From: Euphorbia lathyris
Taxonomy: Eukaryota > Streptophyta > Magnoliopsida > Malpighiales > Euphorbiaceae
DNA length: 64,000 nucleotides
Assembly: GCF_963576675.1 (NCBI RefSeq)
Contig: NC_088913.1
Span: 20,038,001-20,102,000 of the forward strand
Direction of reading: 5' to 3'
Shown: positions 11,001 to 21,458 of the stretch, piece by piece
Layout: every line of letters begins with the position of its first letter
Position numbering within the stretch: the first letter of the stretch is position 1
Notes under the pieces: model-generated
Told to the model about the DNA's origin: nothing
What the model saw: the letters and a program-made list of their open reading frames with translations, nothing else
Database searches by the model: none
Position numbers and translations under genes: made by a program

Positions 11001-12720
11001 TTATTTTATTTTTTATTTTTTTCACATCCCAACATATGTTTGTGATTTGTTACTTATAAAATGACGTATGTGTGAAGTGTAGATGACAAGATTCATGACC
11101 GAGAAGACAGTTTGATGAATTATTTCTCAAATTGATCCAATTTATCAACTTTAGGAGTAAAATTGCTCTTAGCTTCCAACGCTAGGGGTAAAATTGCACC
11201 ATTTTAGACGTTAGGAGTAAAATTACTCCTGACCCAAAACGTTAGGGGTATTTTTGCACCTTGACCCTTATTTCAATATATCAGATAGATAATTATTGTT
11301 ATTAATTATCTCTTTAACTATTCCAATAACTATTAGACTTGTTTAGAGTTATTTAATAACTAATATTTATATTTATCTATGATAGATATTGTCCATCCTA
11401 TATAAATTTTAATGAATTTTCTTCGATCAGAGTTGATTATATAATCTTGTATATATAGTGGATTATATGAATTAGAATTTAACTAGAATTGAAAATACAT
11501 AATAAAGACAAATATAAACATTGGTTATATATTAACCTTATAGTGGATTATATGAATTAGAATTTAACTAGAATTGACAATACATATATGTAAACAAACC
11601 TGATAGTTATCCGTTAGTATTTCAGAATAATTAAAGAGATAATTAACAATAGTCAACACCTTTAACATTTCTTTTATAATATTATGTTGTTTTTTGCAAA
11701 TTAATTATGAATATCTAATTTAGTTAACCGACATAAATGTAACTTCGAAGTTTAGAGTTCGAAATAAGGTTTTTAAATTTTTTTATACTCGCATCACATA
11801 TAAAATGAACAACGTTTTGTTAATCGAGTTTTATATCAAAGTTTGAGTTTTCAAACACATGCATTAAAATTGATCTTATTTGAAAACATTCATTTCCTAC
11901 GTTAGGGTACGCAACCCCGAAAACTAATTTGAATGCTATTAAAAAAGAAAAAAGGAAAAAAAAAAAGACTAACCATAAGAGAAGCAGCATCAGCATTAGG
12001 AATACTCTGAAACATGTCACCACCAACATGAATAACTCCATCAAATTCTGGAGCAACCGATACAACATGAGGAAGATCAAAGTTAATTCCATCAATCCAT
12101 GGAAATGCTTCAACCAATAAACTCAAACTAGTACCATTTCCACCACCAACATCCACCAAACTTTTCACTCCGTCAAAAACCTCCGGGCATTTTCCAATCA
12201 AACTTCTCACAGTAAATCTCGCATTACTCGCCATTGCTTCATTAAACAACTGGCTATGATCAGGATTCTCTTCCCCATATTTCCACAAATCATCGCCGTG
12301 AGCCCCCTTAAAACTCGCCGATCCACTCAGCAAGACACGAGATCTGAGAAAATGCCACGGGGCTAACATCACCGGACTGCTTTCTAGCAAAAACATAGGT
12401 TTTAAGGTGTTTTCTCCGGGGCCGAGTAGCGTCCGAGAGAGAGGTGTTTGTTCATACCCTGTGGAACCATTGATGGAGGGTTTTTCTCTGAAGATTTTCT
12501 GATGAACTAAAAATCTCATTATGCGATGGAGGTAGGATGGATTGCAATTAAGGGTTGATGATAGATCGGAGAGTGGAATTGGGGATTTGTGATTTTCAAT
12601 TGCGTCGGCGATTCCTAATTCAATTGCGCATTTTACAACAGCCATGTTTGTGAATCCAAATATGTATTTCCATTTTTCAACTTCTGCTTGGGCTTCTTCT
12701 TCTTTATCTTCTTCTTTCAT
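8097..12720 (-). CDS. O-methyltransferase, class II COMT family (OMT1), two exons
   Basis: Transfers a methyl group from S-adenosylmethionine to a hydroxyl of a small plant metabolite; the substrate cannot be told from sequence. Exon 1 is 12720-11974 (249 codons) and exon 2 is 8396-8097 (99 codons plus stop), joined by a phase-0 GT-AG intron of 3577 bp (donor ATG|GTTAGT, acceptor ATGCAG|TGG), giving 348 aa, the family's usual size. Residues 1-110 are the dimerisation domain. SAM motif LVDVGGGNGT is at 188-197, DLPHVV at 215-220 and HVGGDMF at 231-237. The catalytic His is 253 in WVLHDWND. Residues 282 (D) and 319 (E) sit where the supporting acid residues of isoflavone O-methyltransferases lie. 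The nearest families by eye are isoflavone, norcoclaurine 6- and related phenolic O-methyltransferases. There are no stops, so it is probably functional. The intron carries a MULE (10670-11267) and other repeats. Confidence 0.9.
10670..11267. mobile_element. Non-autonomous Mutator-like element with ~140-bp TIRs, in OMT1 intron
   Basis: Both ends read 'gggt.aaggtgcaaaaatacc' inward and remain matched for about 140 bp. The 9-bp direct repeat ttatttcaa flanks it at 10661-10669 and 11268-11276. Long TIRs with a 9-bp target duplication define Mutator-like (MULE) insertions. There is no transposase. It is about 600 bp and intronic, so it should be spliced out of OMT1 mRNA. Confidence 0.88.
11290..11655. 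repeat. Inverted-repeat segment with internal direct repeats
   Basis: About 27-30 bp at the ends (ttgttattaattatctcttt and its inverted partner near 11625-11655) are complementary, enclosing about 310 bp. Inside, the block 'tagtggattatatgaattag' plus about 25 bp more occurs twice (about 11456-11504 and 11539-11588). It is probably a degenerate MITE; class unknown. Confidence 0.5.
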
Positions 12721-12773
12721 TTTTCACTATTTTTTCCTCTGTTTGAGTGGAAAGTGTTGCAGGTTTATCCCCA

Positions 12774-12780
12774 TTATATA
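12774..12780 (-). promoter_or_regulatory. TATA box of OMT1
   Basis: TATATAA on the minus strand, 54 bp upstream of the OMT1 ATG at 12720. The same sequence (ccccattatatatc.tctag on the plus strand) is preserved 66 bp upstream of OMT2, while the DNA between TATA and ATG has small indels. Conservation in both paralogues supports a core promoter. Confidence 0.65.
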
Positions 12781-13083
12781 TCCTCTAGCACTTGTGATTT
12801 ATTTTGGATTTTATCTTATTTGTTTGGTTACTTTTATCTTATTGGCGAAAAAAATATTTATTTAGTCTTTAAACACTATGATTATTTAGCTCGTTTAGAG
12901 CATCTCCAACGTTATTTTAGTTTGATTGTAAATTAATTCCAACAATCTATTAATGGTTGTTCATATCATTAAGATGCCGTTTGGTTCGCAGAATTAAATG
13001 GAATGGAATGAAATAACTATTCTAAAGAAATAGAATAGCAAAGAATGAAATATGTATACAGTAAGAATAATCAATGTTATTAG
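12781..13083. other. OMT1 upstream region up to the copia composite
   Basis: Contains the OMT1 promoter. Similarity with the OMT2 upstream region fades within about 100 bp. The copia composite begins at 13084, 363 bp upstream of the OMT1 ATG, so more distal promoter elements were displaced or replaced by transposon DNA. Confidence 0.5.
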
Positions 13084-13401
13084 TGTTGGATGATTCGGTG
13101 TTGAGAGAGAGAGAGAATCCGAATCTTAGAGAGAGAGAGAGATAGGTTGATCGAAATAATAATTCCCTTAATTAAGGTTCGTATTGATCTTAAGTATTTA
13201 TATTACAGACATATGAATCTATAGTAATTAGGTTTTCTAAACCCTAATTAGTTGTATAGTTTAGATACAACTCTAAGACCTAATTCTAGATAGACTAGAA
13301 TCTTATCTCTGCACACTGAATAGACTTGTGTACAGACTACAATTCTATTTAGTGTGCGGATAATAATTCCCTTAAAGATAATGCTAATATTATCTCTAAC
13401 A
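13084..13401 (-). repeat. Copia LTR 1 (3' LTR of the left RT segment)
   Basis: 318 bp, TG...CA on the minus strand (starts TGTTAGAGATAATATTAGC, ends ATCATCCAACA). A purine-rich polypurine tract (GAAGGGGGG on the minus strand) directly precedes it at 13402 onward, so it is a genuine 3' LTR. (GA)n tracts inside differ in length among the three LTRs. Confidence 0.9.
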
Positions 13402-15118
13402 CCCCCCTTCAAGCCGATGCTGCGGAGAAACCAACAGTCTAGAGCGTAACTGTGTGAAGCGAAGACTAGGTAGCGGCTTGGTTAAGACGTCTGCTACTTG
13501 ATCATCAGTAGGAATGAATCTGACATTGAGAAAACCATTTGTGACTTGTTCACGAACAAAGTGATAATCCAGCTCAATGTGTTTTGTACGAGCATGGAAT
13601 ACAGGATTTGAAGTGAGATAAATTGCACCTACATTGTCACACCATAGTTGAACGGGGGGTGGGATGTGAAATCCCAAATCTTTCAACAATGATTTTAGCC
13701 AAAGTAATTCCGCTGCTGCATTTGCAACTGCTTTGTACTCACTTTCAGTGGACGATCTTGCAATAGTGGGTTGTTTTCGCGTTTGCCACGACACAATGCT
13801 ATTCCCAATGTATACACAGAAAGCTCCCGTTGATCGTCTGTCATCCGGGCATCCCCCCCAATCACTGTCTGAGTAGCAATGCATATGCGAAATATGTTTG
13901 GGTGACATAAGTATGCCATACTCAAGAGTTCCTTGAAGATACCGAAGCACCCTCTTTACACTCTTCCAGTGTTCATCCGTGGGACAATGAAGGAACTGAC
14001 AAAGCTTGTTGACTGCGAATGCAATATCAGGGCGAGTGAGAAGAAGGTATTGAAGGGCTCCAACAATGCTCCGATATTCATCTCCTGATGCAAGCGGAGT
14101 GCCAAGGCTTTTTGACAATGTGGGAGTGGTGCTCATAGGTGTCGTGATTGGTTTGGCATCCGCCATGTTGACACGATCAAGGATGTCTGCTGCATATTTT
14201 GCTTGACACAAGTGAATGCCATCTTTTGAATACTGAATCTCAATGCCCAAGAAATATTCCGCACGTCCTAGATTGCGAATAGGGAATTCAGTTTCAATAG
14301 AAGAGATTACACTAACAATGTGAGCGGGTGAGTTACCTGTGATAAGGATATCATCCACATAGCATAAGATGTATGTTTGAATTTGTCCATTTGTGTGAAC
14401 AAAGAGGGAGTTGTCAGCCAATGACATTTTGAATCCAAGAGAGACAAGAAAGTTTCGTAGGCGAGTGAACCATTCTCGCGAAGCCTGTTTTAATCCGTAC
14501 AAGCTCTTCTGAAGTAAGCACACATGGTCAGCTTGATCTGGATCACGAAACCCTTGTGGTTGTTCCATATAGATTGTTTCAGTGAGATTTCTGTGGAGGA
14601 ACGCATTTGACACGTCAAGCTGATTAATGAACCACCGTTTGGACGCATCAATGGCCAAAACGGTGCGTATCGTGGTTGCCTTTACCACCGGACTGAATGT
14701 TTCTTTGTAATCAATGCCAGATTTTTGAGCAAATCCACGTGCCACTAGCCGCGCTTTGTATCTATCAATGGATCCATCCGACTTTCTCTTTGTGCGGAAG
14801 AGCCAGCGAGAGGTAATGATATGTCTTCCTTGAGGTCGTGGGACCAATTTCCAAGTTCCGTTGTCAAGAAGGGCTTTTATTTCTTCTGACATAGCTTGTC
14901 TCCATTCAGGTAATTTGTTTGCTTTGCTAAAACATGTAGGATCAATCACACCATTTTCATGTGTTGCTAGTAGTGCCGCGAATTTACCGCGAGAGTGCAG
15001 CGTTGTTTGTCGGAGTTGCATTGTATGACGTCGTGCATCGTCGGATTCAATGTTTGCTGATGGTGCTTGCAGTGATGGCGCTTGCACAGGCACCATTTGT
15101 GCAGTTGCAAGGTTCTCT
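13396..15118 (-). CDS. Copia reverse transcriptase and RNase H, 5'-truncated but open
   Basis: One uninterrupted frame runs from the RT linker to the stop inside the LTR. RT motifs: WRQAMSEEIKALLDNGTWKL, QLDVSNAFLHRNL, and the catalytic YVDD in LCYVDDILITG. RNase H is recognised by SDSDWGGCPDDRRSTGAFCV and SSTESEYKAVANAAAELLWL. The upstream integrase is missing: the frame is cut at 15118, where an oppositely oriented LTR begins. The right-hand copy (18717-21458) shows what the uncut gene looks like. No nonsense codon remains in this segment, unlike the other copy. Confidence 0.9.
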
Positions 15119-15436
15119 TGTTAGAGATAATATTATCATTATCTCTACAGACAATTATCCGCACACTAAATAGAATTGTAGTTTGTACACAAGTCTATTC
15201 AGTGTGCAGAGATAAGATTCTAGTCTATCTAGAATTAGGTCTTAGAGTTGTATCTAAACTATACAACTAATTAGGGTTTAGAAAACCTAATTACTATAGA
15301 TTCATATGTCTGTAATATAAATACTTAAGATCAATACGAACCTTAATTAAGGGAATTATTATTTCGATCAACCTATCTCTCTCTCTCTCTAAGATTCGGA
15401 TTCTCTCTCTCTCTCTCAACACCGAATCATCCAACA
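15119..15436 (+). repeat. Copia LTR 2, plus orientation (5' LTR of the inverted arm)
   Basis: 318 bp, TGTTAGAG...ATCCAACA, directly followed by a primer-binding site. It differs from the other two LTRs by a patch near 15138-15157, where TTATCTCTACAGACAATTA replaces the normal ATCTTTAAGGGAATTA. The same 19 bases occur in the integrase patch at 17747. Its first four bases TGTT coincide with the TGTT of the interrupted pol sequence (cttgttcga in the intact copy). Confidence 0.9.
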
Positions 15437-17766
15437 TGGTATCACGAGCAGGAAACGGTTCAACTCCGTCTGGCTCCGCTTCCGCATCAATTCCTCCAAA
15501 TTCCTTCAATCAATCGACACCGTTGTCTCACGAACAACCGATGTCATCAATCTTCCTGTCTGATTCAGAGCCGATGACGGCAAATAATCACAGTTCGGCG
15601 GCTATTCCTTCCGCGATAATGTCAATCGCAGAAACTGGAGAAGCTTCTAGCTTCGCCACTCCGCCACCCGCAGCAGCGGCCGCTCGGTCGAACTCTGCAA
15701 ACAGAAGCTTTGCCACGGAATACACCGTGGATACGGCGTCAGCATCGTCCCTTCAGCCATCGTCCGGTTGGAGGTTCGAATCTCCCTTCACCACGGTGCC
15801 AATGTTGACGGTCACCTCCTCCTATCTGTTCGAACATCATGAAGAAGGGATATTTCCTCGACCACGACAGCAACAACAGACACAACGGATCACTGTACCG
15901 CAGCAACATCCGCCATTGTTTCATCCTCCAGGTAATTTTTCGCAACCTTTCACCAGACCTGGCTTTAGACCTCCCCCGTCCTATCACAGTTCTCAATTAC
16001 CCTCTACTTTTTGCACACAATCTAATGATCAATTTTATGTGAATCCACCTTCAACCCGCCCCTTAAATCACATTGGTGCCTCCAATTACCAAACTTATTC
16101 CACACCGAGTAGTGAGTCTGTCAATCAGCCCCGCCCTCAACCCATGCATACACAGACTCACATAAAACTAACACCACACAATTATAAAGCATGGAGGATG
16201 GCCATTGTGTCTACCCTCAAATTTCATCACTACTTTGATCACATCACAAGCAATACACCACCACCACCCAAATTCTTATCTAGGGGAGGTTTTCTGTCAA
16301 ATACTAATGATGTTATACTTAACCCAGCCTACACTGTGTGGGATGAGTTAGAAAATGTTGTGATGTCCCTGCTATTACATTCAATTACAGAGGAAGTTTA
16401 TGAAATTATTACTTGATTTCATTATTCACATGACATCTGGGTTGCACTTGAAAACGCGTATGGCGTTATTACTGATGATAAACAGTTCCAATTAAGCATT
16501 CAGTTACATGAGTTTGAACAAAATGAGTTACCCATTGGTGAATATATGCAAAAACTCAAAGCAATTCTTGATGATCTGGCTGCATCTGGCAATCCATATC
16601 CTATGCATCTTCTACCGTCATTACTTTACAAGAATGTTGGGGATCCTTTCAAATCATGCATTCAGAATTTAGTGACTCAGAAGGGGATCCATATTGATTA
16701 CTATCAATTGTTGAGCAAGTTGAAAACAGTTGAAGGGATGATTAACTCCATAAAAAAATCTGCTTTCACACTTCCGGCACTACAATTAAGCTCGCATGAA
16801 GCAAATGTGTCCTCCGTCTCCTCTTCTACGAATGTCAAATCCAAAACAAAAAAGAGAAGAAGCGGCAAATGCTTTAACTGTAGTGATCTTGATCATTGGG
16901 CAGACAAATGCAAGAGGCCCAAAGGGTTTGCAACACACCAATCGCAATCCAATGCACAAGCACATGTCGCATGGCACAACCCCATGGACCCGTTCAGTGG
17001 GCCGTCGCAACCTTGGTATCCGGACACGGGCGCCACTAATCACATGACGGCTCCGCCAAGTCAACTACAACAAATGCATCCTTATCCTGGCAATGATACG
17101 GTTCAATTTGGAAATGGGCAAGGTTTGAAAATCTCTCATCTTAGTCAATCTCATATCAAACATCTTAAAATCTCTGATATCTTATTGGTACCCAAGCTTA
17201 CTAAATCATTATTGTCGGTTCAGAAATTCACTCGTGATAATGCTTGTTTCTTTGAATTTTGGCCTAACCATTTTCTTGTGAAGGATCAAACTACTGGGGA
17301 AATCCTGTTGCGCGGTCCGAGTAAGGATGGGCTCTATGTGCTTCCACCCAACTTGAAAGAGGCACTAGTCGGAGAGAAGGTTTCCTTCGAGCGGTGGCAT
17401 GCATGGCTTGGTCATTGTCAGAATCAGACAGTCAGTAGAATTTTAAAAGACAATAATTTATTATCTTCTGCACCTACCAATAATTGCTCTTTTTGTCCTT
17501 TAGGAAAATTATCTCAGTCTTCTTTACCTTCAATTGTTCGTTCTAGTACTTTTCGTTTTGAAAATTTGCATTTGGATGTTTGGGGCCCTGCCCCTGTTCT
17601 CTCCTTTAATGGACATCGTTATTTTTTGATTATCATTGATGAATTTACTCGCTTCAGTTGGTTATTTTGTCTAAAAAATAAAAGTGAAGTAGCTCTAACA
17701 TTTCAAAACTTTCTTGCAATGATTAGAAATCAGTATGATGCCAAAGTTATCTCTACAGACAATTAG
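15436..17766 (+). pseudogene. Copia gag-protease-integrase N-terminal part (plus arm)
   Basis: One frame broken by a TGA at 16414-16416; the minus-arm copy has Cys there. Gag core LTPHNYKAWRMAIVSTLKFH, zinc knuckle CFNCSDLDHWADKC (CX2CX4HX4C), protease PDTGATNH, GAG-pre-integrase RWHAWLGHCQNQTV with a CSFCPLGK zinc segment, and the first integrase aspartate region LHLDVWGP with RYFLIIIDEFTRFSW. The frame ends at VISTDN-stop because of a short inserted patch (17747-17793) that also shifts the frame. It would encode capsid, protease and integrase of the retrotransposon particle if unbroken. Confidence 0.88.
15437..15452 (+). other. Primer-binding site (tRNA-iMet type)
   Basis: TGGTATCACGAGCAGG immediately after the LTR. 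The usual plant copia site is TGGTATCAGAGC, complementary to the initiator-Met tRNA 3' end. Here one extra C (TCA-C-GAGC) breaks the match; a perfect copy sits at 18387-18398. Confidence 0.8.
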
Positions 17767-17793
17767 AACCGGATCGGACATCAAACCAGATTT
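17747..17793 (+). repeat. 47-bp patch in integrase, copy 1
   Basis: The 47 bases from TTATCTCTACAGACAATTA to CCAGATTT are identical to 23280-23326 and match 21400-21446 (inverted) with one mismatch. In integrase they separate DAKV from FYSDFGGEF. Removing about 43 bp would restore a conventional copia reading frame, so the patch looks like an insertion fixed before the two arms were copied. Confidence 0.75.
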
Positions 17794-18386
17794 CTACTCC
17801 GATTTTGGGGGTGAATTTCAAAAATTGCAGCCTTTTCTCCATGAAAATGGAATTGTACACAAGATTGCTTGTCCTCACACACATGCTCAAAATGGCATCG
17901 CTGAACGGAAAATTCGACATGTAGTAGACACGTGTCTCACCATGTTAGCCAATGCTAACTTACCTCTTAAATTCTGGAATTATGCCATGGTTCATAGTGT
18001 ACGCATGATCAATATTCTTCCTACCAAAACACTTAGGAATCGCTCTCCTTTCTTTATGCTTTATCGCAAGCAACCGGCTTACTCGTTCCTTCGAATATTT
18101 GGTAGTGGCATTTATCCACTTCTACGACCCTATAACAAAAACAAATTTGATTTTCGTTCCAAACTCTGTGTTTATCTTGGACCGTCGTCCAATCACTCGG
18201 GCGAGTTATGTTTAGACATATCCACAGGAAGAATTTACATCTGTAAATTTGTCAAGCATGATGAAGGGGTCTTCCCGGCAGCTCAACCGGTCAATACGCC
18301 TCTCTCTACTAGCGCAGGGTTGGAAGCGACAACACTAGAACTACCTTCACTCCTCGGACCGTATCCAGGTATTCCTCGATCCACTA
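17767..18386 (+). pseudogene. Copia integrase C-terminal part (plus arm), truncated
   Basis: In the frame shifted relative to gag. SDFGGEFQKLQPFL carries the second catalytic Asp and HTHAQNGIAERKIRHVVDTC the Glu of the DDE triad, followed by FWNYAMVHSVRMINILPT and FGSGIYPLLRPYNKNKFDF. It is cut at IPRSTSS, where the sequence runs into an inverted primer-binding site and LTR. The minus-arm copy continues through this point (SSVPHLLPSHIP). Confidence 0.88.
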
Positions 18387-18398
18387 GCTCTGATACCA
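18387..18398 (-). other. Perfect primer-binding site at inversion junction
   Basis: On the minus strand TGGTATCAGAGC directly follows LTR 3 (ends at 18399). Its last six bases CAGAGC also belong to the integrase sequence on the other side (ACTAGCTCTG on the plus strand, which continues gtccctc in the intact arm). The junction is therefore a 6-base microhomology between primer-binding site and integrase. Confidence 0.85.
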
Positions 18399-18722
18399 TG
18401 TTGGATGATTCAGTGTTGAGAGAGAGAGAGAGAGAGAATCCGAATCTTAGAGAGAGAGAGAGATAGGTTGATCGAAATAATAATTCCCTTAATTAAGGTT
18501 CGTATTGATCTTAAGTATTTATATTACAGACATATGAATCTATAGTAATTAGGTTTTCTAAACCCTAATTAGTTGTATAGTTTAGATACAACTATAAGAC
18601 CTAATTCTAGATAGACTAGAATCTTATCTCTGCACACTGAATAGACTTGTGTACAGACTACAATTCTATTTAGTGTGCGGATAATAATTCCCTTAAAGAT
18701 AATGCTAATATTATCTCTAACA
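18399..18722 (-). repeat. Copia LTR 3 (shared: polypurine tract on one side, PBS on the other)
   Basis: 324 bp in minus orientation, slightly longer than the others because of a longer (GA)n run. On its right is the polypurine tract and RNase H of the right-hand element, so it is that element's 3' LTR; on its outer side is a PBS, as if it were a 5' LTR. A 3' LTR carrying a PBS tail is what plus-strand strong-stop DNA looks like before strand transfer. Confidence 0.88.
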
Positions 18723-21458
18723 CCCCCCTTCAAGTCGATGCCGTGGAGAAACCAACAGTCTAGAGCGTAACTGTGTGAAGCGAAGACTAGGTAGCGGCTT
18801 GGTTAAGACGTCTGCTACTTGATCATCAGTAGGAATGAATCTGACATTGAGAAAACCATTTGTGACTTGTTCACGAACAAAGTGATAATCCAGCTCAATG
18901 TGTTTTGTACGAGCATGGAATACAGGATTTGAAGTGAGATAAATTGCACCTACATTGTCACACCATAGTTGAACGGAGGGTGGGATGTGAAATCCCAAAT
19001 CTTCCAACAATGATTTTAGCCAAAGTAATTCCGCTGCTGCATTTGCAAATGCTTTGTACTCACTTTCAGTGGACGATCTTGTAATGGTGGGTTGTTTTCG
19101 CGTTTGCCACGACACAATGCTATTCCCAATGTATACACAGAAAGCTCCCGTTGATCGTCTGTCATCCGGGCATCCCCCCCAATCACTGTCCGAGTAGCAA
19201 TGCATATGCGAAATATGTTTGGGTGACATAAGTATGCCATACTCAAGAGTTCCTTGAAGATACCGAAGCACCCTCTTTACACTCTTCCAGTGTTCATCCG
19301 TGGGACAATGAAGGAACTGACAAAGCTTGTTGACTACGAATGCAATATCAGGGCGAGTGAGAAGAAGGTATTGAAGGGCTCCAACAATGCTCCGATATTC
19401 ATCTCCTGATGCAAGCGGAATGCCAAGGCTTTTTGACAATGTGGGAGTGGTGCTCATAGGTGTCGTGATTGGTTTGGCATCCGCCATGTTGACACGATCA
19501 AGGATGTCAGCTGCATATTTTGCTTGACACAAGTGAATGCCATCTTTTGAATACTGAATCTCAATGCCCAAGAAATATTCCGCACGTCCCAGATTGCGAA
19601 TAGGGAATTCAGTTTCAATGGAAGAGATTACACTAACAATGTGAGCGGGTGAGTTACCTGTGATAAGGATATCATCCACATAGCATAAGATGTATGTTTG
19701 AATTTGTCCATTTGTGTGAACAAAGAGGGAGTTGTCAGCCAATGACATTTTGAATCCAAGAGAGACAAGACATTTTCGTAGGCGAGTGAACCATTCTCGC
19801 GGAGCCTGTTTTAATCCGTACAAGCTCTTCTGAAGTAAGCACACATGGTCAGCTTGATCTGGATCACGAAACCCTTATGGTTGTTCCATATAGATTGTTT
19901 CAGTGAGATTTCCGTGGAGGAACGCATTTGACACGTCAAGCTGATTAATGAACCACCGTTTGGACACAGCAATGGCCAAAACGGTGCGTATCGTGGTTGC
20001 CTTTACCACCGGACTGAATGTTTCTTTGTAATCAATGCCAGATTTTTGAGTAAATCCACGTGCCACTAGCCGCGCTTTGTATCTATCAATGGATCCATCC
20101 GACTTTCTCTTTGTGCGGAAGAGCCAGCGAGAGGTAATGATATGTCTTCCTTGAGGTCGTGGGACCAATTTCCAAGTTCCGTTGTCAAGAAGGGCTTTTA
20201 TTTCTTCTGACATAGCTTGTCTCCATTCAGGTAATTTGTTTGCTTTGCTAAAACACGTAGGATCAATCACACCATTTTCATGTGTTGCTAGTAGTGCCGC
20301 GAATTTACCGCGAGAGTGCAGCATTGTTTGTTGGAGTTGCGTTGTATGACGTCGTGCAGCGTCGGATTCAATGTTTGCTGACGGTGCTTGTAGTGATGGC
20401 GCTTGCATATGCACCATTTGTGCAGTTGCAAGGTTCTCTTGTTCGATGACTTGAGAGTTTTCTGCTCTCGGAGCCGCGCACTGCTCTTGTGCCGTATCAT
20501 GACATTTTTCCGATGTCGATACGTCAGACAGTGAGGCGTGTCGACTGTTACTGGTTTAATCAGCCCGCGAGACCCCCATCATGTCGTCTCGGTGATGTGT
20601 TGCCTCACTAATAGTTACCGGAATGTCTGCTGCAGCAGCGCCGCTGTTTACAGCTCGCGGTTCCAATGCCGCATATTGCTGATTTTCGAACGACGAATTT
20701 GCGAATGACGGAGCCAGGTTTGTATGGTCATCCTTAATAATAGAATTTGTGTGACCAACCACGGGTTCCACAGGGATATGAGAGGGCAATAAGTGAGGGA
20801 CAGAGCTAGTGGATCGAGGAATACCTGGATACGGTCCGAGGAGTGAAGGTAGTTCTAGTGTTGTCGCTTCCAACCCTGCGCTAGTAGAGAGAGGCGTATT
20901 GACCGGTTGAGCTGCCGGGAAGACCCCTTCATCATGCTTGACAAATTTACAGATGTAAATTCTTCCTGTGGATATGTCTAAACATAACTCGCCCGAGTGA
21001 TTGGACGACGGTCCAAGATAAACACAGAGTTTGGAACGAAAATCAAATTTGTTTTTGTTATAGGGTCGTAGAAGTGGATAAATGCTACTACCAAATATGC
21101 GAAGGAACGAGTAAGCCGGTTGCTTGCGATAAAGCATAAAGAAAGGAGAGCGATTCCTAAGTGTTTTGGTAGGAAGAATATTGATCATGCGTACACTATG
21201 AACCATGGCATAATTCCAGAATTTAAGAGGTAAGTTAGCATTGGCTAACATGGTGAGACACGTGTCTACTACATGTCGAATTTTCCGTTCAGCGATGCCA
21301 TTTTGAGCATGTGTGTGAGGACAAGCAATCTTGTGTACAATTCCATTTTCATGGAGAAAAGGCTGCAATTTTTGAAATTCACCCCCAAAATCAGAGTAGA
21401 AATCTGGTTTGATGTCAGATCCGGTTCTAATTGTCTGTAGAGATAACTTTGGCATCAT
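18717..21458 (-). pseudogene. Copia pol: integrase C-terminal part, RT, RNase H (minus arm)
   Basis: A single minus-strand frame with two nonsense codons: TAA at 20556-20558 (after VSRAD, in the integrase-RT linker) and TAA at 19875-19877 (EQP-stop-GFRDPD, where the other copy has Gln). Domains in order: integrase SDFGGEF and AQNGIAERK, linker, RT NGTWKLVPRPQG with YVDD, RNase H SDSDWGGCPDD. It is uncut across the region where the left copy is interrupted by LTR 2, so it serves as the reference for the rearrangement. Confidence 0.88.

Noticed and set aside
8397..11973. ORFs such as 10746-11045 in the OMT1 intron
   Set aside because: It lies within a MULE and is T-rich low-complexity; no domain.
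13084..18722. Interpretation as two ordinary head-to-tail copia insertions
   Set aside because: The middle LTR and gag-integrase are in the opposite orientation and the junctions lack target duplications, so simple nested or tandem insertion does not explain it.
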